From the NCBI GenBank assembly GCA_014529385.2, contig CM043964.1, positions 136,727,920 through 136,791,919 on the forward strand: a stretch of DNA of 64,000 bases, given 5' to 3'. The notes beneath the pieces were generated by a model. The model ran no database searches. It was not told the origin of the DNA and saw nothing but the letters and a program-made list of their open reading frames with translations. The translations under genes were made by a program, and so were the position numbers. The stretch is from Adiantum capillus-veneris. Taxonomy: Eukaryota; Streptophyta; Polypodiopsida; Polypodiales; Pteridaceae. Shown here in pieces: positions 11,355-23,079 of this stretch (position 1 is the stretch's first letter; each line of letters opens with the position of its first letter).

Positions 11355-12388
11355 ATTGCAAGGATGGCACGGCGGCGGTGAAGCGGTTGAGCGTGGCACA
11401 GTGTCGGCTCCTTCTTCTTTGCGGCGAGGAATCCTCCACGACAGCAAGCGTAGAGTGGTGAGTGACACACCATCGTCATCTTTGAGCTTACTAGTTTAGG
11501 CTAGTTATGTGCTTGGAGCCATTTGTGGCTTGCACACAGTGTATTGGCAAGTTCCTTGCATTGACACGTGCAACAGACGAGCACAACTGGCATGAGGCCT
11601 AGTTATCAGTAATACATATCTAATCCCACTCACTTACTATGCACAAACATAGCTTTGGAGGTCGTTGAGAGCAGATTGTGAGAGGTGGCTGAGAGCAAGA
11701 TCGCAAAAAGGCAAATGCAATGGCAATCTATTTCTCCTATTTGGAGATGGAGATGGTGACTGCCACGGTGATCGATTTTTGATGCCAAACGGTAACTCAA
11801 AAAGGGTACATCCTCACAAGGATAACCAGTGTAAACACAATGAGCAGACTTACATTCTCATGCAGTACAGTCAACCAACCGCCATCAAATTAGAATGATG
11901 CTCATTAAAAGGTGCATGCTCCAAGTTTAGAGGTAGTTTTAACCCTGCCTTGCATTTTAACTCTACCCCTGCCTCAGCTAAGCGTTCACATAGTAAGAAA
12001 ATAGTACAAGGACTGCCGCTTGCAAAACTTGTGCTCCCAACCCTCTTTCCACATCCTCTTCTGCCTCTCCACTTCTCCGAAGGATCCTTTGGCATCCTCT
12101 TCTACCTCTGTAGTGCTCCCATCCCTCTTTCTATGTCCTCTTCTACCTCACTTTGTAGGCATAGATCTCTACACAAAGTGCACATGTATGCTAATATACT
12201 TTTGTGTAGTTCTAATTTGTGAGATCAGTACCAAGAGAATAGGGGCGAGAAAACTGTGTTTGGTGCTCTTATTTTCTTGGTATTTACCATTGTACTTGCA
12301 GTTGTGTTTGTGTAGCTTGGAGCCCCTTCTATGAAAGGTACATTCGCTCTCAAAATGTGGTGCGGATTTTTTAATAATGTTTGTAGAG

Positions 12389-12765
12389 ATGGCTTGTGGA
12401 AAGGTCATGCCTAGAAGGGCAACATGTGATTCCTTGCATGCTCAAGCAAGAAGAGGCAGGTATGAGAGGCACAGATACAGGAGCTCCAAAGGATCAAAAG
12501 ACACATGTAGCCAGGCATCCCATGGCTTCCATTTCAATGAGTAGCATGAGAGATATGCAAGCATTAGAGAGTGGGCATGCGATGGGCCAGTAGTGCTCTT
12601 CTCTACCCACAAGAGATTGTAGAGGACTACCTCATTGAATTCTTTAGCAATGGATATATCTTGGCGGCCCATGCCCATCACGTCACAATTATGCCTAGGG
12701 ATTTTGACACCCTATGGAGGCTGCATTTTTGCTACGATGGGCTACTTCAGCTAGTACCTATCTGA
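12389..12765 (+). pseudogene. histone H3-like gene remnant (histone fold, frameshifted)
   Basis: The piece starts MACGKVMPRR and reaches a basic ERHRYRSSK stretch like the H3 tail/alphaN junction. It shifts frame near 12480 and again near 12580. The last frame encodes QEIVEDYLIEFF, then AAHAHHVTIMPRDFDTLWRL, ending at 12765. By eye about 20 of 50 residues match plant H3 from the loop before helix 2 to the C-terminus, including the signature HA--VTIMP-D. Seen: the match and two frame changes. Known: this segment forms the H3 histone fold. Inferred: a strongly diverged H3, possibly of the CENH3 type, or an H3 domain within a larger gene. The frame changes could be small introns, but no good GT-AG pairs are evident. 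Confidence 0.62.
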
Positions 12766-12868
12766 GACAATAGAACAGTGGATATCCTTATCATTCCCCC
12801 TCTCCATCCTTGTGCGCAAGATTCAGAGAATTCAAGGCTCCAAAGAAACATAACCACCTGATCACAGG

Positions 12869-13292
12869 TCAAGACGGAGGAACCTGGGCCCGTCAAGGTG
12901 GAGCCTAAGCCACTCACGGAGGAATCTGATCGTGTCAGGAAGGAGCCCACTCAGGTGGAGCCAGAAACAACTCAAGAAAATCAAGAGACAACCTCTTCTT
13001 CACAAGTGCCAACCTCTTCTTTGCAAGTGCCAATTAACTAGACCAAGAACCAGCCAACACAGAGCAAGTGCTTGTCCCAAAAGACTGTCATCTTGTAAGT
13101 AAACCAAGGAAGAAAATGAAGAGAAACTGCAAGTGCTAGCAAATTCAGCACCACTACGTGCATTGATTCATCTACCTGGAAGGTCAATGGAGGACTCCAT
13201 TTTTAATCTTAATCAACAAGACCTTTTATGCATGCGTCCTTTTCTCGACACCAACGCAGCAGATGCAATCGTCAACATTGCCATTTTGTACG
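12869..13292 (+). pseudogene. two candidate exons downstream of the H3-like piece, unknown product
   Basis: From 12869 a Glu/Pro/Thr-rich frame reads VKTEEPGPVKVEPKPLTEE and continues to a TAG near 13040 and a possible donor (TTGTAAGTAA) at 13094. A second open piece at about 13120-13287 encodes ANSAPLRALIHLPGRSMEDS and DLLCMRPFLDTNAADAI, then meets a possible donor TTTGTACGTT. Composition and length look protein-coding. I cannot assign a family; a distant resemblance to the N-terminal edge of C48 (Ulp1) peptidases is too weak to call. Confidence 0.35.
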
Positions 13293-14531
13293 TTTTAAGT
13301 TTAGTATGTCAAATCTTTGGGGTCAGTACCAAGAGAATAGAGATCCTTGGAACTTTTGAAGGCCCCGATTTTCTTTGTTCTGACTCATGTCGTTGTGCTA
13401 TTGGGGTTCGGAACTTAGTGAATAGGGACCCTTGGTATCTTTTGCAGGCCCCTATTCTCTTCATTTTAACCTATAATATCCACTAGCCAATCTAATCCCT
13501 AGCATTTATTTGTGTTAGGCATGCTATCTTGCTTTTGCCCGTGGACGTGCAAGACAAAATATATGTGATAGATCCGCTTATCTTGCCTATCCTACAGAAC
13601 AACAGATAGTATAGTAAATTGGGAATTAGCACACTTTCTAGTCATTGCGTACAATCAAAGGTGAGTTTTGTGTTGGTATGCAAAACTATGTTGGCTTTAG
13701 GATCTTATTATTCCTCATACTTGATGGATTTGTTGTTATTTTCTATGTAGTGAACATTGGAGTTTGGTTTTATTCGACATTGAAGAGAGGGTTGTCTACT
13801 ATAGAAATTCCGAGCAAAACAGTGGATTCCATGGGTGTGTAAATGTGTAAGGCAAATCTTTATGCCTTTTCTTGTAGTGTATGTTTGTAATACCTTACTA
13901 AAGCAAGTGCTTATGCATGTAGTGCAACCAGAAAATTTGTATGCTCATTTTGTTAGAACATGATCTAGGGGCTGCCACTCAGCACCAACGGGTCAGCTTG
14001 CCCATGTATATTGATGAATAAAGTTGTGGCTGATGGTCGTGTATAAATTCTATGCTCCTTCTGTGCCAAATTTTGGATGTGCCAAACCTAACATGTGTTG
14101 TTTGAATGTTTGAATCACTACAATGTTTGTATTAAAAGAAGTAACTTCTTTACTTTCTTTCTTATTATCACTCATCTACAGGACCTTGAATTACATAACT
14201 ACAACCCCTATGATGTGCACAATTTGTTTATTATGGCCACTCAACATATTATAATTTTGCTGCACAGTTGGTCATCAAGAGAAGAAAGTGCCCGAGCTGA
14301 GGAGTTGGAACAAGCCCGCATTGATGAAATGACGCAGCGGTATCCCTTAGGAAAAATATGAGCCCCAAAAGGGTCGTTTAGCTTAAGGGGTGATTAAGCA
14401 TGGAACAATAGGAAGAGGGTGGTGGCCATAGCTATACCCTCTAAAAGGTAGGGTAATAGGGGGCATGGGGGCCTATTTGTTCCCCTCATTATAGCTTTGT
14501 CCCCTCCTAGAAAGAGAGAGAAGGGGGAAAA

Positions 14532-14554
14532 GGGGGGGGGGGGGGGGGGGGGGG
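14532..14554 (+). repeat. poly(G)23 tract
   Basis: 23 consecutive G. The Pro-rich ORF on the minus strand across it is an artefact of the homopolymer. 13300-14530 otherwise holds no gene I can support, though AT-rich coding-like patches occur (e.g. 13645-13840). Confidence 0.97.
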
Positions 14555-14767
14555 CTATCCCTCCATTTTCATGGGCGTCCATAAAGTAACCCTTCAATTT
14601 TATTTTATTTTGAAAATCTCTAAATCTCACTTTTCACTCTCCAAAGCTCTCTTAACGAAATACATGGGCAAAAAACTATTTTCTTTGACCAAAATCTACA
14701 TTTCTTAGCAGTACCCTCTATTCTACCTCTTCTCTCCTCTATCTCCCCTTCCCCACCTCCCTCCAAG

Positions 14768-15033
14768 CTTTCCATAGCTGCAACACATATGGAAGTTTTC
14801 CATAGCTGCGCCACTTGTCTCCCCCCTTTCATCCACACCATCCCTTTGAACTACTTCTCCGCTTGCTCCCCATTGAACCACTTCTCCCCCTCCCTTTAAG
14901 ATTTCCATAACTGCAGCACAGATGGAAGCTTTCCACAGCTGCACCACATGTCTCCCCCTTTCATCCACACCATCCATTTGAACTACTTCTTCTCCCCTTG
15001 TTCCCCATTCAACCACTTATCCTCCTCACTTCA
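14768..15033 (+). repeat. 133-bp tandem duplication
   Basis: CTTTCCATAGCTGCAACACA at 14768 and ATTTCCATAACTGCAGCACA at 14901 begin two adjacent copies. Both continue through CCCCTTTCATCCACACCATC and a TTCCCCATTCAACCACTT-like end. Confidence 0.85.
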
Positions 15034-15066
15034 TTCCTAAAGCAACATGCCTCTCTCTCTAACACC

Positions 15067-16397
15067 ACAACTCTTCTTCTTCTGGTGCTACCATGTCAAC
15101 CCCCTCCACTTCAAGGAAGCCAAAGGATGAGATAGAGGCGGTTTGCTTGCATAACACTAGGGATTCTGATGGGGAATGTGTGCCGCAAGTGTTTTCTAAG
15201 GATCTTGGGTCTTCATGCAACTTGCAGCTATCTGGCCTCATCAAGCTCTCGAAACCGTGGCATCCTTGACGAACATTGGAAGGGAAGACTTCTTGATTTC
15301 AAGAACCATAGAGTCAATTGCACAATGGCCATTGTTCAACACCTGCACTCTTGGCATTCCATGCGCTTGAGGAATGGAAGCTCAAGATATTTCCCAAAAT
15401 ATTGTAAGTCATAAAACATTGTTGGTTGTGGATTCTAAACACTTGTTATTTGTTTTTGACTTGATATATTTTTGGTGTTGTGATAGTTATATTCCCAACC
15501 GACTTTATTGAGGAACAACCATTCAAGAGTTTCACAGGAACCTTCAATGCTCTTCATGCCAACTTGCCACCTTTAATGTTGCTGCAACACAGAATCTTCT
15601 TCTACTCACACACGTATGTAGTGCCGGCCTCGAAGGATGGATATGGTAAGATCATTGTTGTTGACAAACTTTCATTTTACTGAGCCTAGAATGACCACAA
15701 CCCGATGCTTGGTCACTCTTCTCTATGAAGGAGAAGATGTTTTTTGATATTTGCTCCTCATTAAAATTTGGGAAGGCTTCCAGATCAGTAGGGCTCAGTT
15801 GGTGCTACCACGTGCATGTTTTTGTACACTTGTCAAGACATTGCCATTCAGTGTCACACCTACTATGTTTTGTAGCAAGAATGTTATGTATGAAGCACTA
15901 AAACTTGTATTTGGAGATAATTGGGGAATGGTTGACGGAGTTCACCAAGGAGATGAATACAAGTGTAAGGTGGAGGCTTAAGGTATCGGGATACAATATT
16001 TGAAAGTGCACACTACTTTGTACCTACACTTCCACTATGAGTGTTGGATGTCTAAGAGTGGAAAGTGGATACACTTACAACCCAGTGTTGCTGATTTTGT
16101 GACATTTGACATGCCCATTACTTTGTCAAATGGTGTTTCTAAGATTGTGCAAGGTAGTGACCACCGGGCTCTCACCAACATACAGGAACACTTGATTGCC
16201 TTGGGCTACAAATATATCAAAGATGCTTACTTTCGTCTCAATTGGAAAAAGGTTAGTTCAATTTTTATGTTGTCTACATGTGCCAAATGTTAGTCTTATT
16301 AAAAGCTTTTTGGTTGTTTCAGATTGATAGGCGGATGGAGGCAGCCATGAAAGTGCAAGAGGAGTGGAGGGTTGGCAGTGCACTGTCTTTAAGTTGA
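15067..16397 (+). pseudogene. decayed multi-exon gene, unknown product, with a clear 3' end
   Basis: Candidate exons: about 15090-15403 (donor ATT|GTAAGT, internal frame breaks), 15487-15645 (TAG| acceptor, ATATG|GTAAG donor), about 15776-16251 (one in-frame TAA at 15979-15981; donor AAG|GTTAGT) and 16323-16397 (TTTCAG| acceptor, ending in TGA). The 71-bp intron 16252-16322 joins the last two in phase. The protein pieces include FYSHTYVVPASKDGYG, VFGDNWGMVDGVHQGDEY, HALTNIQEHLIALGYKYIKD-like sequence and a helical, charged tail RRMEAAMKVQEEWRVG. I recognise no family. It may belong with the H3-like exons upstream, as one gene or one mobile element. Single stops and frame breaks argue for a pseudogene. 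Confidence 0.45.
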
Positions 16398-16673
16398 TCC
16401 GATAGATCAATGTAACCGGCTCTAATGCCACATTTTAAAGAATTTTGTTTAATGGAAGTTTAAAAAAAAAAATTGTTATAGTATCACCATCATTGATTAA
16501 TTTTTTTAAATTTTTTGGGTGTTTGTATGTGCACCCATGTGTGTTTGCATATATTTCAAAGAGCTTTGGATAGTATCTTTTTCTGCAACGGGCCGTGGGG
16601 GGGGTTGTATATAGGGGAGGGGGCTTCTTATTTGTCTGTCAATGCTTGAGAATGAGACAAAGAGAAAGACATA

Positions 16674-16778
<105 letters not shown>

Positions 16779-16848
16779 ATGGCAGCACATGCTAGCGCAT
16801 CCTCCTCCCACGTGGTAGCAGCATCAGAAGAGACACACACCCCCTTTT

Positions 16849-17457
16849 GTGGTTCCTTCTTTTCCTAGAGGACACCGAATATGTTGGACGCAACGATCTT
16901 CACGGCTTCCTCACCCGGATTTACAAAAAACCATGCAACTCCACAATGACAGTTTTCATGACATCATAGAGTATATGCATGTGCATATACTCAAGTATAT
17001 TGTGAACATTGAAGACAATTCCATACTGTGGTTGCCATGTGATTTGCTTTGCTACATCCACAAGGGTGACACTGCATTTTTAAAGAGACTAGCTTGCTTT
17101 GAGGCGATTACAAAAGAGGCAAACCACTTCCGCGAAGTGACAAAGGAAGTTTCAAACTCCTTCAAGAAGTGAAAAATTGGGCAATCTTTCTTGTCCAACA
17201 TTGCCACTCTCTTCTTTCTTGTCAATGAGGAGCCCTCCTTGGAGGAGATGGAGATCCTGCGTCTGGAAGTGGGTGTCCAGAGTGAGCAAAGACTGCAAGC
17301 CGCCAAATATCCCCACGGCTTGGAAGGGGCAATTGTAGTGAGAGAGAAGATTGCTGGCACCTCCGAGGTGCCCAACCCCGAGAGTCGTGATCGTGCAGCA
17401 ATTCCCAAAGTGGAGATTAGTCGGCTCAGTAGCATAATTTATTCTTGCACGATCTAG
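16849..17457 (+). pseudogene. open frame with one stop, unknown, helical
   Basis: One frame runs from 16849 to 17457 with a single TGA at 17170-17172. It encodes a charged, probably helical chain (FEAITKEANHFREVTKEVSN; EEPSLEEMEILRLEVGVQ). No known domain is recognised. It is 3' of the previous decayed gene and on the same strand, so it may be a further exon or a second gene. Confidence 0.35.
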
Positions 17458-17506
17458 AAAAGGCTTTTGGTGTCCGGCTTGGTGTCTTAGCCTCATATGC
17501 ACCAAG

Positions 17507-17797
17507 ATGGAGTTTACCCTTGATCCTACATCAGAAGCTACAGATGACAAGCTGCTTTCGTTGGGGGAATTTGTTGATGACACAATTGCACTAGTGACAG
17601 TGGATATTCTCGTTGCAGAGCAGAGTCGAGTCACAGATGAGGAGTTTGTTGCAACACAAGCGAGGGTTGTTGCCAACCAAACTCCTATCTGCCCCGACTC
17701 GCCTGGTTCGTGGAGCCCCCGCAAAGTTGATGAGATCAAATCCTCTATCAACCTTGAAGCCACACCAACTGTGGATGATGAGGATAAGCAACAAGAG
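17507..17797 (+). CDS. candidate 97-codon exon, acidic, unknown
   Basis: An uninterrupted frame from ATG at 17507 ends in phase 0 at GAG|GTAATA. It encodes an acidic chain (LSLGEFVDDTIALVTVDIL; TVDDEDKQQE). A possible final coding piece lies at about 18206-18330 (GVDSAQAIAASVLTSILPNV, stop TAA), but the splice phase between them does not fit a simple AG acceptor. The family is not recognised. Confidence 0.35.
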
Positions 17798-17912
17798 GTA
17801 ATACTAAGCATCTTGTATGTTGATAATTCTACCTTTCTTCTTTGCTTTTGTAATTCCATTTTTGCAAGATGTTTTGGACATGGACCTGTAGGCTAGCCAA
17901 AAGGGAGGGACA

Positions 17913-17914
<2 letters not shown>

Positions 17915-17959
<45 letters not shown>

Positions 17960-17965
17960 GGGGGG
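17915..17965 (+). repeat. poly(G)44 tract, then A and G6
   Basis: 44 uninterrupted G (17915-17958), one A, six G. It lies in the presumed intron after the 17507-17797 exon. It can form G-quadruplex structures. The exact length may suffer sequencing or assembly error. Confidence 0.93.
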
Positions 17966-18544
17966 CCTCAGGTAGAGCCCTTGCACACTAGGGTAAAAAA
18001 CTACCAATGCAAGATGTGTGCATCATACACAAGAATTTCTCCCCCAATGGCCATTTTGTTTTTTGGGTGCTTAAGGCCGCAAGTAAACTCCTAGGCTTAC
18101 CCATCATCCCTCAAACAACCCATGTAATTATTTTGGTGAAAAAATCACTTGCAATTTCCACTTGTGGCATTGGTTTTTGTGGCATGGTCCATGACACGCA
18201 GCACACTTAGTCAAACCCTAGGGGTTGATAGTGCCCAAGCTATAGCTGCTTCTGTGCTTACATCCATCCTACCCAATGTTGTAGAACTTCGTAGAGAGAT
18301 CGCAAAGTGCCTCCTATCAAAAGATAGTTAAGACGGATGTATAAGCTTTTTAAATGAAAAGTATCTCTCTTGTCCATAATCTTTTGCAAATTTTAACTTA
18401 CTGATTTGATCATGTTCAGTGACCATGCAATTTGTGAAAACTTTATCATTTGTGATCTGTATTAACTATTTGAATGTTAATTTTGTACGTTGAAAAAAAT
18501 TTGTCCAAAGATTGGCATATAAATTACAATTCTGGACTAGAGGT

Positions 18545-18685
18545 GCCATGAATGTGGCAATTTAGGACAAATTGGATGTGTCCACAAGGCAGGAAGAAAA
18601 TGCCCTGCAAGCTTTCTATCTGGCCAAATCTCACTGCCTTGTGGACACAACCAATTTGGCCAGAATAGCCATATTTAGGCAAATG
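18545..18685. repeat. fold-back (imperfect inverted repeat), MITE-like or hairpin RNA-like
   Basis: 18565-18592 and 18634-18661 are inverted copies of 28 bases with two mismatches, separated by 41 bases. Looser pairing extends outward on both sides (GCCATGAATGTGGC against GCCTAAATATGGC in reverse). No ORF is present. 18331-18544 and 18686-19121 show nothing else. Confidence 0.7.
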
Positions 18686-19121
18686 CAAGGCAAATTTTGT
18701 ACCTCATAGACAATTTGAAGTCAGTTAGGAAATTTTTTTACCCTTAGTTGCCATCATCTAAGATATGCAAGCCATTTGGAGAACCTTTTGTATAGCTGAT
18801 TATCATCTCACCTTCAACCATTTAACAAAATACATGTAGACAAGCATAGACATTAAGTTTACATAGAGCGACAAAAAGGGACGTGATTGTATTTATCACA
18901 AAGCGCAAATACATTGAGTTTCCAAGAAAACTTCAATCCAGTACAACAGTTCCAAAACAAACTTGATTCCAATACAACAGCTACTTACAAAAAGAGGTTT
19001 TGATGTCAAAAAGTATCACTCATGCCTTAGGCGACGTGCTACTTACATGCTTGGCATGGATAGCACATAAGAACATGTCGTCAAAGAGACTGACCAAATA
19101 AACCTCTGCAGCCTCCTGAAT

Positions 19122-20896
19122 TGTAATGGAAATGGCATATGAACTTAGAGAATAGCGGAATTAAGAGAATTAGAGTGAGCAACTTTGAGAGCATAGAGGG
19201 TGAACTTAATTGGTAGTAGAAACTTAATCATAACACTTAATTAACTAGGCATGAGCAATACTTTTGCAAGAGAAAGAATTTAGAGAATATGACAACAGTT
19301 GAGGACCGGATTTATGTGGAGCCGGTCCCCCCTTCAAAATCCATTTGTATTATAGATTCTCTCATTAAGAGAGACATGGTACAATACAATATTTGTGTTC
19401 CTTGAGACCTCTTTTGGCGGTATGAAGATAGAAGCTTCATACACCAAGCTTTTTCTTAATAGAAACAATCAATCTTAGCTTGAAAACAATCAAGAACTTG
19501 TGAGCATTATCAATCCTTGTGTTCCCTAAATTATTTGGGTGCATGAAGATGTAAAATTTTATGCATCAACTTGTGTTTAAAGCAACAATTAATCTACCTT
19601 GCATGAAGAAATTAATCTACTTGCAATAAGCATAACATAAACTTGTGGAAAGCATTGACTATCCCAAGCATCAGTCCCAATACCTCAAACACCTTCGAAG
19701 GTGGAGAGAGCTAGCAGGGAATGAGGGTAGGGAAGAGGAAGAAGAAGTATTCCATAGGAGAAAGAAATAGTTCCTCACTTATCATCACTCTTTTTTCTTA
19801 GCATACATAATAGCATAGTAATGAAGATGGAGAAGATGGCAAGCTTAAGCATCGAAGCATAGCTCTTGGTTGGATTTTCATTCCATAGCCAAGAGTGTTG
19901 GTGTAGGCTCTCAACTTCTCAAGGAGCTTGGAGAGGAGATGGAGCTCTTGCACCTTGCATAGCACACCATGAGAGTGTTTGTGAGTGTGTGTGGGTGAGT
20001 ATACCCCCTAAGCAACCCCCTAGATTTCTTGGGTCAATCCCCCCTTGAAGCTCATGCTTGAAGCTCATTGGACCCCTTCAAGCCTAGCCAATCACAAGCA
20101 GGAGGCATTACAAGCAACAAGGGAAGCCTTGGGACAAGTGTCCCCCTTTCCCCTTTGAGAGAGAGGGCTTGATAAATGCAAAATCAATCAATCAAATCTC
20201 CTAAATTATCATTGGACCCCTTGGGTGGCCAACCAATAGGCTTCAGACACACCATGAGGGCAACATGAGGAGGAACTTGACAAGTGTCCCTTTTTCTTTC
20301 TTTGTACCATGCATGCCTTGTGTGAGTGTGTGGGTGTTCTCTCTCATCCCCCCTCATGTAGGACTCACCCCTTCCTTGTAGGGATTAAATATTTGACTTT
20401 TTGACACCTCAAGCCTCTCATGCATAGGCCCAGTTCCCACCACAAGCTTGGCCCTTAAGCACTTTAAGCTTGGGTTGGGTTCTCACCTTAAGTACAACCC
20501 TAATATCTCAAGCATGTCAAGCACCTCAAGCATCTCAATCATCAAGCACCTCAAGCACCTTAGTCATCAAGCATGACAAACACAACAAGCACCTGGAGCT
20601 GGGTCGGGTTCCCACCTCAAGCTCAGCCCTAGCTTACCTAAGGTCAAAGGACTTTTACACACATTATTGGAGGTCTTCAATGAAGCTAACCCTAAGGTCT
20701 TATGCTCCATTGGTTAGCCTTGCTCTTTGATAGACCATCTCTCATTTGGGCCCCTTTTCTATGGGCCCCGTGTTGAGATAGATCTAACTGCACATCTCAA
20801 AATCTTAACCCTTGTTCCCGTTTATTCTCCCACATTAAGTGATAAGTTTAATCTGAGAAAATCATTTGGGTTGGTTAGATATTAGTTTTTATGACA
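19122..20896 (-). mobile_element. gypsy-family LTR (minus strand), ~1.78 kb
   Basis: Read on the minus strand the LTR starts TGTCATAAAAACTAATATCT at 20896 and ends TTTCCATTACA at 19122. It is homologous to 40391-41967 and 41968-43569 on the + strand. Inside it are a short CAAGCACCT-type minisatellite (20490-20600) and a conserved AACTTGACAACAGTTGAGGA-like block near 19300. The purine tract CAAGAGAGATG lies just before its start, so it is the 3' LTR of a minus-strand copy. Confidence 0.8.
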
Positions 20897-21340
20897 TTAC
20901 ATCTCTCTTGAAATCATAGTCGTCCTCGACTATGAGGTAGAAGAGATAAATCCTTAGTCATTAGTCAATTTTACTTAGCAGATAGAGGATCCCTTTTTAC
21001 CCTACGACATCTATCCTAGATGGATGACTAATCCATTTGGTGCTTGGGAGACATAGCTGCCGCAAGCATGTCTGCTCTTTAGTCCATTTCATTCTCCCAA
21101 AGTAGAGTGACAAATTCTAATTGGTGTTTGAGAGACGTCGTCATCACAAACATGATTCTAAGCATGCATACTATTTGAATTTGTGCACAATAAAAAGAGA
21201 ACTAGTCTTTAAGACAAAAACATTGGTCATTTAAAGAAATTTGTACTTTTGCTTACTCTAATGTAGGATTGTAAGCATTGACAAGGTTCATACTATCCTT
21301 AACCTGGTTTACAAGAAATAGAATAAGGGCCACGAAAAGG
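20897..21340 (-). mobile_element. 3' end of gypsy interior (minus strand), non-coding
   Basis: The reverse complement matches 39990-40390 upstream of the + strand LTR: shared AACCTTGTCAATGCTTACAA, TTTTTGTCTTA, TTTTTATTGTGCACAAA and ATTTCAAGAGAGA blocks. Coding sequence of this copy is missing, so it is truncated near 21340. A patch on the minus strand at 21580-21660 (GGLGIEDFSS) resembles LINE RT and may begin another fragment. Confidence 0.7.
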
Positions 21341-21689
21341 TCAGCCACCCCAAACCAAAGCAAAAATGGTTTTGTGAACAAAAATGGACTAACCATGAGA
21401 CCCATGAGTGCTATTAGAGGCCAAAGTATGAGGGATATGTGTTGTACATACCATTGAAATCACAAGAGAAACATATATATAGGTATCTACCAAACATGGC
21501 TCAAATGAAAACACCTATGGGAATGGAAATATCTCAACCGGCTTTAGGTCCACAATGTCCTTTACCCAAAAATGTTGCTAATCCCATCAAACTCGTGTAG
21601 CATAAAGAGCATGTGGATGAGAAGTCTTCGATGCCCAATCCTCCTACATATATTAGGGTATGTGATGCATGAAATATGGTTCAAGCAAT

Positions 21690-22280
21690 ATTACATTTGC
21701 TGACTAGCAGCATCTTGTAAGCTACCTAACATAATTTTCTATGCTGACTAGAAGCATTGTGCATGATGACAAGCTACATTATATATGCTAACTAGAAGCA
21801 CTAGGTACACTTACTTGCACATAAAGCATGCTAGCACTAGTCTAAGGTGTTAAAATCAGGTATGCTGGTTAGCATGCCTGCTATGCTAACTATCATACTT
21901 GATAAACATAGTTGTGATTCCAATAATACGACTTGTTATGCTAGTTAGCATACCTAATATGCTAATAGAATACCTACTATGCTAATTAACATATCTAAAA
22001 ATCTAGTTAGAATACCTAGAGTGCTAGTTAGAACACCTCTTATGCTTGTTAGCATGAATGGTATGCCTGTTATCATACTCAAAAACCTAACTTGATATGT
22101 TGCTTAGAATACCTAGTATTATGCTTGTTGGCATATTTGGTAATGAAACCTAATATGCTAGTTAGCATATTTGGAAACCTGACATGATATGTTAGTTAGC
22201 ATACTAGGTAATGCAGTTTGATATGCTAGTTAGCATACCTAGTATGCTAATTAGTATGTAGCATACTTGATTATCTAGCT
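21690..22280. repeat. AT-rich minisatellite of self-complementary TATGCTAGTTAGCATA units
   Basis: Dozens of variants of TGCTAGTTAGCATACCT recur about every 15-30 bases. The unit TATGCTA-GT-TAGCATA is an inverted repeat, so the array can form many small hairpins or a large cruciform. No coding sequence is seen. Confidence 0.8.
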
Positions 22281-22494
22281 AACACACTTAGGGATGATAG
22301 CATGAAAAGGTGGTGCAAAAAGTAGTGTCCTTTGACACTTAATGTGTGAGGAAGTTATGGATGGTGCTTTAGCACACTTTTACAAATGTTCTTGTGAGAC
22401 TATATTTTATATTTATGTTTTTGAAACGTTGGATCCAACCACCTTAACAATTTCTTGAAATGTCTACCCATCTTCCTTTCATACGTGTTGGTGT

Positions 22495-22496
<2 letters not shown>

Positions 22497-22552
<56 letters not shown>
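22497..22552 (+). repeat. (CT)28 microsatellite
   Basis: Uninterrupted CT dinucleotides. Confidence 0.98.
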
Positions 22553-22556
<4 letters not shown>

Positions 22557-22670
22557 GCATGTTGTTCAGCAGTCTACCTCCATCGCTGCTTCTCTTGAAG
22601 CAATCAAGCATGGCTTGCACAACCATCTGCCTCAATGTCTACCACGCTTGATGGAAGCTTCGAGGGGTCA

Positions 22671-22688
22671 CTACAATAAAAAAATGTC
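22671..22688 (+). mobile_element. CACTA-type terminal sequence (left)
   Basis: CACTACAATAAAAAAATG matches the usual start of plant CACTA (En/Spm) terminal inverted repeats. The same 18 bases occur inverted at 43828-43845. No transposase is recognised near it. Confidence 0.4.
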
Positions 22689-23079
22689 TATCATGTGGGT
22701 TCAACATTGGGGATTATTTTTTCTATATTTTTTTACATTTTTACATACAGAAGGGTGTGGAAAAAATTTCCTCGTCAAAAATTACAGATTGAATAGGATA
22801 AAGGTCCCTTTTATTGGTGAGAAATTCATAGCTAAGGTGTTTTACAAATAATGCTTGAACGCACGTCATAGATAGATTCTACATATAGTAACCCCCCCGA
22901 GGATGCAAGCTATTTCAAGTAGAGATTATAGTTGACAAGTTAGGCTTGGGCCTTGAGAAACATGGTTGGAGAGTATCCACAACAAGGTATTGGTGTGGCT
23001 CAAATGTGGCAGTAGGAAATTCAGCAGCAACATCCTTCTCACTACTCTCAAGCTAGATGACTACCCATGAATAGAAGCA

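Noticed and set aside
10677-11499. ORFs encoding Arg-Glu, Ser-Leu or Cys-Val repeats across microsatellites (also at 16506-16840, 22444-22651, 24151-24596, 48027-48166, 56250-56441)
   Set aside because: They are translations of pure dinucleotide repeats, open in several frames at once, with no flanking coding signal.
12389-12765. Canonical, functional histone H3 gene
   Set aside because: Canonical H3 is almost invariant; this piece is highly diverged and changes frame twice.
17804-18007. Proline-rich ORF on the minus strand
   Set aside because: It is the translation of the poly(G) tract.
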